NCBI GenBank assembly: GCA_903927685.1
Contig: CAIYOB010000852.1
Span: forward strand, 1-5,502
DNA length: 5,502 bases
From: an uncultured Planctomycetaceae bacterium
Lineage (GTDB): Bacteria > Planctomycetota > Planctomycetia > Pirellulales > Pirellulaceae
Reading direction: 5' to 3'
The notes beneath the pieces were generated by a model that was not told the origin of the DNA, searched no databases, and saw nothing but the letters and a program-made list of their open reading frames with translations. The translations under genes were made by a program, and so were the position numbers. This document shows positions 1 to 5,502 of this stretch, piece by piece. Positions within the stretch are counted from its first letter, which is position 1. The number at the start of each line of letters is the position of its first letter.

Positions 1-1704
1 CGGTCCCAGGCGTTCGCTCATTCCCCAGTGGGTGATCATCCGCCGCGCCAAGTGCGTGGCCCGCTCGAGGTCGTTCTCGGCCCCGACCGTCGTTTCGTGG
101 TAGACCAGCAGTTCGGCGGCCCGTCCGCCCAGCAGGACGACCAGGTGATCGCGGAGTTGCCGTTCGGCCATGCTGAGGCGGTCCTCGGAGGGCATCATCT
201 GGGTCGAGCCCAGCGAGCGGCCGCGGGGAATGATGGTGACTTTGTGCACCGGGTCCGCGCCGGGCAGCAGCCAAGCGCATACGGCGTGGCCGGCTTCGTG
301 GTACGCCGTCTTGCGTTTCTCTTCTTCCTGGAGGACTTCCTCGCGTTTGGCGCCCATCAGGACTTTGTCGCGGGCGTAGTCGAAATCTTCCATATCGACC
401 CGCTTCTTGTCGTTCCGGGCGGCCCATAGGGCGGCTTCGTTGACGATGTTGCGGATGTCTGCGCCGGTCAAGCCGACGGTACCCGAGGCCAGTCGCCGCA
501 GGTCGACGTCGTCCGCGAGCGGCACGTCCCGCACATGGACCTTGAAGATCTCCATCCGCCCCTTGTGCGTGGGCCGGTTGACCGTGATGTGCCGGTCGAA
601 GCGGCCGGGACGCAGCAGGGCCGGATCGAGCACGTCGGGGCGATTGGTGGCCGCCACGACGATCACGGAGTCGGTCTGGGTAAAGCCGTCCATCTCGCTG
701 AGGATCTGGTTCAGCGTCTGTTCCCGTTCGTCGTGGCCGCCGCCCAGTCCCGCGCCGCGCTGCCGTCCGACCGCGTCGATTTCGTCGATGAAGATAATGG
801 CCGGCGAATTGTCCTTGGCGTTCTTGAACAAGTCGCGGACGCGGCTGGCGCCGACGCCGACGAACATCTGAATGAACTCGCTGGCGCTGACCGAATAGAA
901 CGGCACGCCGGCCTCCCCGGCCACCGCGCGAGCCAACAGCGTCTTGCCGGTGCCCGGCGAGCCGTTCAGCAACACGCCTTTGGGGACGCGGCCGCCCAGG
1001 CGCTGGAACTTCTCCGGGCTTTTCAAGTAGTCCACAATCTCCTGCAGGTCGGCCTTGACCCCTTCCAGTCCGGCCACGTCGTCGAACGTAATCGTCTTGT
1101 CCGACGGCTCGTACCGCCGCGCCGTGCTCTTGCTGAATCCCGACAAGAAGCCGCCGCCCATGAACTGGTCGCGCGACCGCCGGTAGGACAGCCAGAAGAA
1201 GATGAACAAGCCGACCGTCAGCGCAATGGTGATCATGGTCAGCGTCATCATGATGGTGTCGCCGGAAGCCTGGTTGGCGACCTGGACGTTGCGGGCCAGC
1301 AGCTTGTTCAACAGCTCGCTACGCGCCTGGTCTGACCGCGGCAAGGTGACCCGAAAGTGCTTCTGGTACTGCTGCGGCTTGCCCTGGCTGTCCTGCTGCG
1401 GCAAGGAGGTGCCGTCGGTGGCGACCCCGGGCGGCTTGTTGGGGCGTTCCCGGAACATGCCGGTCGCGTCGATGTCGCCCAATTCCACGACGACGATGTT
1501 GCAGGGCTCGGTCTTCTCCAGTTGGGCCATGAAGAAGTCGTAACTGATCGTGTCCCGGGGCTGGCCTTGCAGCATGACCAGCACGGCCGCCACGACCAGG
1601 ATCATGGCGATCACAAACCAGATATTCGGTCCCGTCCGCCGCGGCGACGGCCGGCCGCCCGGCGAACGGGGATCTTGACTATTGCGGGGGCTTTCGGACG
1701 ACAA
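1..1704 (-). CDS. ftsH: ATP-dependent zinc metalloprotease FtsH (3' end cut by window edge)
   Basis: This is the membrane-anchored hexameric AAA+ protease that extracts and degrades misfolded membrane proteins and selected cytosolic regulators. 568 residues are visible; the family is usually about 600-700, so the C-terminal end is missing. In order: a Pro/Arg/Ser-rich cytosolic N-tail (1-27), TM1 (about 28-45), an extracytoplasmic FtsH_ext domain (about 46-149) with a Pro/Gln-rich insert, TM2 (about 151-174), then the AAA+ module. Visible motifs are Walker A GSPGTGKT (248-255), pore loop FVG (281-283), Walker B IDE (D307, E308) and the second region of homology ending RPGRFDR with arginine fingers R365 and R368. 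The protease has HEAGH (469-473) and the third zinc ligand D545 in GAENDLERA. All catalytic residues are intact. Walker A has Ser where Pro is usual. The start is taken as TTG at 1704: an in-frame TGA lies at 1717-1719, and the first ATG (residue 34) would fall inside TM1. It lies 138 bp downstream of the DUF6807 gene on the same strand. Confidence 0.97.
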   Translation of the reverse strand, partial: MSSESPRNSQDPRSPGGRPSPRRTGPNIWFVIAMILVVAAVLVMLQGQPRDTISYDFFMAQLEKTEPCNIVVVELGDIDATGMFRERPNKPPGVATDGTSLPQQDSQGKPQQYQKHFRVTLPRSDQARSELLNKLLARNVQVANQASGDTIMMTLTMITIALTVGLFIFFWLSYRRSRDQFMGGGFLSGFSKSTARRYEPSDKTITFDDVAGLEGVKADLQEIVDYLKSPEKFQRLGGRVPKGVLLNGSPGTGKTLLARAVAGEAGVPFYSVSASEFIQMFVGVGASRVRDLFKNAKDNSPAIIFIDEIDAVGRQRGAGLGGGHDEREQTLNQILSEMDGFTQTDSVIVVAATNRPDVLDPALLRPGRFDRHITVNRPTHKGRMEIFKVHVRDVPLADDVDLRRLASGTVGLTGADIRNIVNEAALWAARNDKKRVDMEDFDYARDKVLMGAKREEVLQEEEKRKTAYHEAGHAVCAWLLPGADPVHKVTIIPRGRSLGSTQMMPSEDRLSMAERQLRDHLVVLLGGRAAELLVYHETTVGAENDLERATHLARRMITHWGMSERLGP

Positions 1705-1713
1705 GGTTGGGGA

Positions 1714-1718
1714 TCCTC
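1714..1718 (-). promoter_or_regulatory. Ribosome binding site supporting the TTG start of ftsH
   Basis: GAGGA on the minus strand sits 9 nt before a TTG codon at 1704-1702 and overlaps the in-frame stop TGA (1719-1717). No ATG or GTG occurs in frame between that stop and the codons inside TM1. TTG is therefore the only start that keeps the whole first membrane segment and has a good Shine-Dalgarno match. Confidence 0.7.
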
Positions 1719-1764
1719 AGAAATGCCGTATCAGTGCCGGGAAACGCGACAGCTCATTGGAAGT

Positions 1765-1814
1765 GTCGTCTTTCGCTCCGCGAAAGAACGTCCTTTCGCC
1801 GAGCGAAAGGCGAC
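1765..1814. repeat. 50-bp near-perfect palindrome made of two CTTTCGC/GCGAAAG hairpins
   Basis: The 50 bp pair with themselves at 22 of 25 positions; the exceptions are one T-G wobble, one C-C and one A-C. Each half is also a hairpin with a 7-bp CTTTCGC/GCGAAAG stem and a 3-nt loop: 1770-1786 (loop TCC) and 1793-1809 (loop CGA). It lies 28 bp past the stop of the DUF6807 gene and 60 bp before the ftsH start. No T-run follows on either strand, so it is not a standard intrinsic terminator. It could be a REP-like dispersed element, an mRNA 3'-end stabiliser or an attenuator; I recall similar sequence in other planctomycete genomes but cannot check that here. Because of the symmetry, both strands encode FRSAK-x-R-x-FAERK. 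Confidence 0.85.
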
Positions 1815-1842
1815 CATGTGGCAGCAACTTGTCGCACGCTGC

Positions 1843-2787
1843 TCAAGGCTTGGGCGTTTTGGCATAAGCCTCGTACGCCTGGGCCACCTGGCCTTCCTTC
1901 TCGTCGCCCTTGTGGACCAGCACGCGATAACGCAGCGTGAACGACTCGCCGGCCTGCATCGCATGGTCTCCGTTGCCCTGGCCAGCGGTGAAATCCTTGA
2001 CGCCGAACGGATTGGCGGTGAACAACCCATACGTCCGCACGTGCCAGTAGGTCGGGAACCGGAAGCTGGTCGGGTGGTTCAGGATCGCGATGCCCACCGT
2101 CTGGCCGTTGACCGGCCCGTGATAGTCGACCCACGGGGCCTGTTTCGCCCAAGCATCCTTGTCCTTGATCCCGTCGCTGTTGACAATCTGGCCGCCCTTC
2201 TTGGTATCGACGCCCATACTGCCGGCCACGCGGACGCCGAACGAGCCTTCCTTGGTATCCCCGAATTTCACGGGGCCGTTGGTGGCGGTCACGGTGGTGT
2301 CGAAATCGATCCAGACGCTGTCGCCGCAAGTGCCGAAGGTCAAGGTCCGCACATCTTCGCACATCTTCTTGTCGCCCGGCGCGATCCATTCGTTCCGCGT
2401 GCTGATCACGGCCGTCTCGCCGCCGGCCACCTTGAGGAACTCCTTGTGGATAATATGCCCGCCGCCTTCGCCTTCGAGCCAGAAGCTGACGCCGTTGACA
2501 TCGCCGTGGGTGAACCAGAACGAGCGCTGGTGCGGATGGTCCGACTTTTCGTCAGGCAGGGCGGGGCCCATCGGGTACTGGCGGGTCACCGGATCGCCGT
2601 AGGGGCCGATCAGGGGCCACAAAATGGGCTTGGCCCCGGACTTGATCAGGTACTTCGTCAGCAGCTTGCCGTTCAACTGGACCGTGACCCCGTCCGGCTC
2701 CTGCTGGACCTCGAACTGGGCCGCCTGCGCCGCCACGGCCAACCACCCCAGCAGTCCCATCGCCAATCCCAGAGTTGTGCGCGTCAT
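1843..2787 (-). CDS. Secreted DUF6807 ('PmoA family') protein
   Basis: A 314-residue exported protein of the DUF6807 family, often labelled 'PmoA family' in databases. The molecular function is not established. A signal peptide spans about 1-22 (MTRT start, hydrophobic LGLAMGLLGWLAVAA, cleavage after AQA), so the mature protein is periplasmic or secreted. Family-like motifs are DHPHQRSFWFTHGDVNG (83-99, with H84, H86, H94), KEGSFGVRVA (179-188), NHP (237-239) and the segment 248-262 with W248, H249, R251, Y253, G254, N259, P260 and G262. The recurring His/Asp/Asn positions suggest a ligand- or metal-binding site on a mostly beta fold, which is inference. The start at 2787 is chosen because AGGAA lies 8 nt upstream and the signal peptide begins exactly there; an in-frame ATG at 2880 would add 31 residues before it. 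The gene is complete, ends in TGA, and is followed by the palindrome and then ftsH. It is not the copper subunit of methane monooxygenase, which is a multi-pass membrane protein. Confidence 0.88.
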   Translation of the reverse strand: MTRTTLGLAMGLLGWLAVAAQAAQFEVQQEPDGVTVQLNGKLLTKYLIKSGAKPILWPLIGPYGDPVTRQYPMGPALPDEKSDHPHQRSFWFTHGDVNGVSFWLEGEGGGHIIHKEFLKVAGGETAVISTRNEWIAPGDKKMCEDVRTLTFGTCGDSVWIDFDTTVTATNGPVKFGDTKEGSFGVRVAGSMGVDTKKGGQIVNSDGIKDKDAWAKQAPWVDYHGPVNGQTVGIAILNHPTSFRFPTYWHVRTYGLFTANPFGVKDFTAGQGNGDHAMQAGESFTLRYRVLVHKGDEKEGQVAQAYEAYAKTPKP

Positions 2788-2882
2788 CGTGTGGGTTCCT
2801 GGAAGACTCGAAAACTGGAAAAACAACAGGGAAATCCATAGCGCGACCCCCGGGGACTCCCCAAGGCCGTGCGAAAGCACCT

Positions 2883-2912
2883 AGCATAGCTTATCCACCC
2901 GGAAAAGTCGAA
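2883..2912 (-). promoter_or_regulatory. Possible sigma70-type promoter for the DUF6807 gene
   Basis: On the minus strand TTCGAC (2912-2907) is followed after 18 nt by TATGCT (2888-2883), resembling -35 and -10 boxes. It would give a leader of roughly 90 nt ahead of the ATG at 2787, starting in or near the GTGC/GCAC hairpin. The match to consensus is only partial and planctomycete promoters are poorly defined, so this is tentative. Confidence 0.3.
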
Positions 2913-2962
2913 CGGAGCGGGGGCGATGTGGCAACGCCAAGCGAGATTTCCGATGTAGTGCC

Positions 2963-2991
2963 TTGTTCGAGGCGGTCCATGCCTAGACAAT
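2963..2991 (+). promoter_or_regulatory. Weak candidate promoter for the SHD1/STN gene
   Basis: TTGTTC (2963-2968), a 17-nt spacer, and GACAAT (2986-2991) loosely match -35 and -10 boxes (3 of 6 and 4 of 6). The leader would be about 165 nt long. A match of this quality arises by chance fairly often; it is listed only because spacing and orientation fit. Confidence 0.2.
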
Positions 2992-3164
2992 GCCCTTTGG
3001 CTTCCGAGCCCAAGAGGGTGCCTCGAGCCGTTGCTCCGGGCCGGACCGAGGCTTCCCGGCAGCCCTGGAATCTGCCGCAGAGTGCGCACCGGCCGGGCTG
3101 TCGGGCGTGCCTCCCGAGATGACATCGCGCGCCAACTGGATGAACTCGATGAAAAGGTGCGATC

Positions 3165-4541
3165 ATGACGCAGAAGCTCGCCATCGTTCTGGCTGTGCTG
3201 GGGGGGCTCGCCGCGGGCACGGCAGAGGCCCGGACGTGGAAGGACAGCACCGGGAAGTACACCGTCGAGGCCGAGTTCGTGGGCGTCCAGGGCGGCCAGG
3301 TGCAACTCAGAAAGCCTGACGGCAGCGTGATCGCCGTGCCCCTGGAACGGCTCAGCGAAGCCGACCGACGGCACGTCCAGTCGCTGTCCGGAACACCGCC
3401 TGCCGCAGCGTCCTCCCCAACCGAAGCCGAGCCCCCGGGCAAGAAACCGGGGGTGGCCGGCCAAGCCGCGGGCCGCGGCAGTCCACAGGTCAAGTTCGGA
3501 CGGGCGGCGATTGACCGAGCACTCAGTCAACGCGTGAACTTGCCGCCCGGGGAGACTACGTTGGTCGAATTGGAGCATCAGTTGGGCAACCAGCTGCAGA
3601 TCGCGATCGAACTGGACGCACGGGCCTTCGACGACATCGGCATCTCGACTAACGTTAAGGTCACTGTCGGCGACAAGGGTGGGACCTTGGAGGACGTCCT
3701 CAACGGCACCCTGGAACCGCTCAAACTAGCCTGGATGATCTGTGCCGACATGCTGGTCATCACTTCTCGCGAAGAAGCCGAGCATAGCCTCGAAGTCGGC
3801 GTCTACAAGATTCTCCGTCCCCAGGCCGGCGGCGACCTGGTGAAGGATCTTCGCACCAGGATCGCGCCGCAGAGCTGGTCCAACGTCGGCGGACCTGGAT
3901 CCTGTCGCGCGTGGGCAGGCAACGCCCTGGTCGTGTCCCAAACCTCGGCCGTGCATCGCCAGATCGCCGCCCAGTACCCTGCAGTGCTCCGCAGGATCCT
4001 CCCCGAGGCGGCCGCGCGCAAAAAGGGACCGCTGGACGCGGCGCTGATCTCGCCTGTGGCGTGCGAGTATGTCGAGACGCCGCTCGACCAAGTCGCTGCC
4101 GATTTGTCGAAGCAAGCCGGCGTGGCCGTGACAGTGGATCCCCAAGCGTTGACCGCCATCGGCGTCGGCCTGGACTGTCCCGTCACATTCATCAAGCCGG
4201 GAATCAGCCTGGAATCGGCGCTGACATGGATCCTCCGCGGGCTCGGTTTGACCTGGGTGCCCGAACAAACCGGACTGCAGATCACAACGCCGGACAAGGC
4301 CGAGTCGGTTCTGTCGTCCGCGACGTACGACGTCCGGGAACTGCTTGCGGCCTCGGGCGGAAACGCTGCCCCACTGGTCGATCTGATCACGGCCACCATC
4401 GCACCGCAGGCGTGGCACAGCGTCGGCGGCCCCGGAAAGATTACGCCCGCCGCCACGGGCTTGCAGATTCAACAGATCTACGAGATTCAACGCCTGGTCG
4501 AACAATTACTGGCAGATCTTCGTCAGACCCTGCGCGGCTAG
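3165..4541 (+). CDS. Exported SHD1-domain protein with two tandem STN/secretin-N-like modules
   Basis: A complete 458-residue protein of unknown specific function. Residues 1-22 form a signal peptide (hydrophobic LAIVLAVLGGLAAG, likely cleavage after AEA). Residues about 23-72 match the SHD1 (Sla1 homology 1) domain common in exported planctomycete proteins, with RTWKDSTGKYTVEAEFVGV and VPLERLSEADR as the recognisable parts. A Pro/Ala/Gly-rich linker (about 75-108) follows, then two related modules, 116-277 and 291-455. Each has an 86-residue beta/alpha segment resembling the short STN/secretin N-terminal fold, then a region with IAPQ-x-W-x-x-VGGPG (233-245 and 412-424). Such modules usually mediate protein-protein contacts in the envelope; that role here is inference. 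No enzyme motif is visible. The start is firm: stops lie in frame at 3120, 3141 and 3150, and AAGG sits 7 nt before the ATG. The start overlaps the TGA of a short upstream open frame as ATGA. It converges on pilT with a 73-bp gap. Confidence 0.85.
   Translation: MTQKLAIVLAVLGGLAAGTAEARTWKDSTGKYTVEAEFVGVQGGQVQLRKPDGSVIAVPLERLSEADRRHVQSLSGTPPAAASSPTEAEPPGKKPGVAGQAAGRGSPQVKFGRAAIDRALSQRVNLPPGETTLVELEHQLGNQLQIAIELDARAFDDIGISTNVKVTVGDKGGTLEDVLNGTLEPLKLAWMICADMLVITSREEAEHSLEVGVYKILRPQAGGDLVKDLRTRIAPQSWSNVGGPGSCRAWAGNALVVSQTSAVHRQIAAQYPAVLRRILPEAAARKKGPLDAALISPVACEYVETPLDQVAADLSKQAGVAVTVDPQALTAIGVGLDCPVTFIKPGISLESALTWILRGLGLTWVPEQTGLQITTPDKAESVLSSATYDVRELLAASGGNAAPLVDLITATIAPQAWHSVGGPGKITPAATGLQIQQIYEIQRLVEQLLADLRQTLRG
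3510..3995 (+). repeat. STN-like module 1 (internal protein duplication, copy 1)
   Basis: Residues 116-277 of the SHD1/STN protein. The segment 131-216 aligns without gaps to 305-390 in copy 2, with 26 of 86 identical residues by hand count. It is followed by IAPQSWSNVGGPG at 233-245. This copy is the more diverged from the planctomycete pattern I recall, for example lacking the ETPL entry motif seen in copy 2. Confidence 0.75.
4035..4529 (+). repeat. STN-like module 2 (internal protein duplication, copy 2)
   Basis: Residues 291-455 of the same protein, with the more canonical features: YVETPLDQVAADLSKQAGV, the PVTF strand, a GISLESAL helix, LGLTW, and LQITTPDKAES, followed by IAPQAWHSVGGPG at 412-424 and a helical end. 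The nucleotide stretches encoding the two GGPG motifs (3861-3899 and 4398-4436) remain similar, but the rest has diverged, which indicates an old duplication. Confidence 0.75.
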
Positions 4542-4614
4542 GTCGAAGCAGCCCTTGGCCGCATCGCCTTGAGTTGCCTAACGGCGGGGCTGACCGACGA
4601 GGCGCTCCGCCGCC
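4542..4614. other. Convergent intergenic gap between the SHD1/STN gene and pilT
   Basis: This 73-bp spacer separates two converging genes. A 6-bp stem GAGGCG/CGCCTC with a 6-nt loop (4599-4616) overlaps the pilT stop codon. It has no T-run on either strand, so it is at best a weak factor-assisted terminator. Nothing else is recognisable. Confidence 0.5.
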
Positions 4615-5502
4615 TCACTCGCCCAGTTCCCGCTGGACCATTTTGACGTCTTCGGCCCAGGCCAGGGCGGTCTCCTTGGTGATCCGTCCTTCCTTGGCCA
4701 GGCGGATCAGCGATTCTTCCATCAGCGACATGCCGTACTGTTTGCCGGTCTGCATCAGGCCGCGGATCTGGTGGACCTTCTCTTCGCGGATCAGATGCCC
4801 GATGGCCTGGGTGTTGACCAGGATTTCGGTGGCCAGCACCATCGAGTGGCCGTCGGCGCCGGGGACCAGCAGCTGCGAAACGATGCCCCGCAACGATTCC
4901 GACAGCATGGCCCGGATCTGCGGCTGCTCCTTCGGCGGAAAGACGTCCAGCACGCGGCCGATCGTGCGCACCGCGTCCGGCGTGTGCAGCGTAGCCAGCA
5001 CCAAGTGCCCGGTCTCGGCGGCCGTGATCGCCAGGGACGTGGTCTCCAAGTCGCGCATTTCGCCGACCATGATCACGTCGGGCGCTTCACGAAGTGCCGA
5101 CCGCAGGGCGTTGCTGAACGATTGCGTATGGACGCCGACCTGCCGCTGGTTGACATGGCCCTTTTTGCAAGGATGCACGAACTCGATCGGGTCCTCGACG
5201 GTGATGATGTGCTCGGCGCGCGTCGAGTTGATCATGTCGACCATCGCGGCCAGGGTCGTTGTCTTGCCGCTGCCCTTGGGGCCCGTAACCAGGACGATGC
5301 CGACGCGATACTCGGTGAACCGTTTGACCTGGGGCGGCAGATGGAGGTCTTCGAAACTCGGCACGCGGGCGGGGATCAGGCGGAAGACGCCGTCCAGACC
5401 GCGATGCTCGGCCAGGTAGTTCGAGCGGAACCGCCCCAGTTCGCCGCCGTCATAACAGAAATCCAGATCCCGATTCTGAGCGAACTCGGCCCGCTGCGAC
5501 TC
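4615..5502 (-). CDS. pilT: Type IV pilus retraction ATPase PilT (5' end cut by window edge)
   Basis: A cytoplasmic hexameric ATPase that powers depolymerisation of type IV pili (twitching, surface sensing, DNA uptake). 295 residues are visible; the family is about 340-370, so roughly the first 50-70 are missing. Window residues 1-47 are the end of the PAS-like N-terminal domain (RFR.N, GVFRLIP). Then come LEDLHLPP-like SFEDLHLPP, Walker A GPKGSGKT (74-81), the Asp box ITVEDPIEFVH (100-110), Walker B VGEMRD (146-151) and the His box with H166 and H173 (AETGHLVLATLHT). The C-terminal AIxxLIRE motif (233-240) reads AIGHLIRE. PilT/PilU-type rather than PilB: the protein ends soon after the C-terminal domain and has no tetracysteine zinc motif in the visible part. 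A GTG at 5364 is in frame, but homology continues upstream through the window edge, so it is not the start. The stop TGA lies at 4617-4615. The retraction role rests on family identity. Confidence 0.93.
   Translation of the reverse strand, partial: ESQRAEFAQNRDLDFCYDGGELGRFRSNYLAEHRGLDGVFRLIPARVPSFEDLHLPPQVKRFTEYRVGIVLVTGPKGSGKTTTLAAMVDMINSTRAEHIITVEDPIEFVHPCKKGHVNQRQVGVHTQSFSNALRSALREAPDVIMVGEMRDLETTSLAITAAETGHLVLATLHTPDAVRTIGRVLDVFPPKEQPQIRAMLSESLRGIVSQLLVPGADGHSMVLATEILVNTQAIGHLIREEKVHQIRGLMQTGKQYGMSLMEESLIRLAKEGRITKETALAWAEDVKMVQRELGE

Larger units (their letters stand above)
2788..3164. other. Divergent intergenic region between the DUF6807 and SHD1/STN genes
   Basis: This stretch of 377 bp has no confidently assignable gene. 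Toward the DUF6807 side it holds a Shine-Dalgarno (2796-2800), a short GGGGACTCCCC palindrome within a C/G-rich run, a GTGC-GAAA-GCAC hairpin with a GNRA-type loop on the plus strand (2869-2880) and a possible minus-strand promoter. Toward the plus-strand gene it holds a weak possible promoter near 2963-2991 and an AAGG Shine-Dalgarno 7 nt before the ATG. Several short frames are open through 2959-3165 on both strands, and two of them look partly protein-like (see findings). I see no tRNA or obvious riboswitch. Confidence 0.7.

Noticed and set aside
28..1335. Plus-strand open frames opposite ftsH
   Set aside because: They read the complement of the AAA+ and protease motifs and show no independent features.
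1843..2787. Particulate methane monooxygenase subunit PmoA, hence methanotrophy
   Set aside because: The sequence has a signal peptide and no multi-pass membrane segments; the shared name is a database label for a different family.
1357..2841. A 494-codon plus-strand open frame antisense to ftsH and the DUF6807 gene
   Set aside because: It is a shadow of high-GC codon structure: low-complexity Arg/Gly/His/Asp-rich sequence with no recognisable domain, lying opposite two genes with clear family motifs.
2788..2880. Upstream ATG at 2880 as the start of the DUF6807 protein
   Set aside because: It would put 31 residues ahead of a well-formed signal peptide, while a good Shine-Dalgarno precedes the ATG at 2787.
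2999..3010. GGCT-TCCG-AGCC hairpin as a regulatory element
   Set aside because: A 4-bp stem in GC-rich DNA is expected by chance, and nothing nearby supports it.
4599..4616. Intrinsic terminator between the converging genes
   Set aside because: The stem is only 6 bp, overlaps the pilT stop codon, and has no T-run on either strand.
5362..5364. GTG at 5364 as the pilT start
   Set aside because: PilT-like sequence of the N-terminal domain continues in frame for 46 codons upstream to the window edge.
3911..5419. A 502-codon plus-strand open frame overlapping the SHD1/STN gene and antisense to pilT
   Set aside because: It is in a different frame from the signal-peptide protein and runs opposite all the PilT motifs; its Arg/Ser/Pro-rich sequence matches no family.

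Overview
The window is high-GC bacterial DNA, and its gene content points to a planctomycete, probably of the Pirellulales type. Three things suggest this: a secreted SHD1-domain protein with two secretin-N/STN-like modules, a secreted DUF6807 ('PmoA family') protein, and an interspersed-looking palindrome built from CTTTCGC...GCGAAAG hairpins. The taxonomic call is inference from family distribution; there is no rRNA or other marker gene here.

Layout. Positions 1-1704 (minus) hold the first 568 residues of the membrane AAA+ zinc protease FtsH; its C-terminus lies beyond the left edge. A 138-bp gap (1705-1842) carries a 50-bp near-perfect palindrome made of two hairpins. Positions 1843-2787 (minus) encode a secreted DUF6807 protein, oriented so that it could be read through into ftsH. 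A 377-bp divergent intergenic region (2788-3164) follows; it has possible but weak promoters for each side and some short open stretches that look partly protein-like. Positions 3165-4541 (plus) encode an exported protein with an N-terminal SHD1 domain and a tandemly duplicated STN-like module. After a 73-bp convergent gap comes the type IV pilus retraction ATPase PilT (4615-5502, minus), whose N-terminus is beyond the right edge.

There is no sign of a single shared pathway: FtsH is housekeeping membrane proteolysis, PilT is pilus retraction, and the two exported proteins are of unknown function. The STN-like modules resemble those of secretin N-termini, so a link to the pilus or secretion apparatus encoded next door is possible, but the two genes converge and are not an operon. 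I found no tRNA, rRNA, CRISPR, transposase or phage gene. The most notable items are the palindrome, which encodes nearly the same peptide on both strands, and the internally duplicated STN-like protein. I do not see a clear novel multi-gene system.
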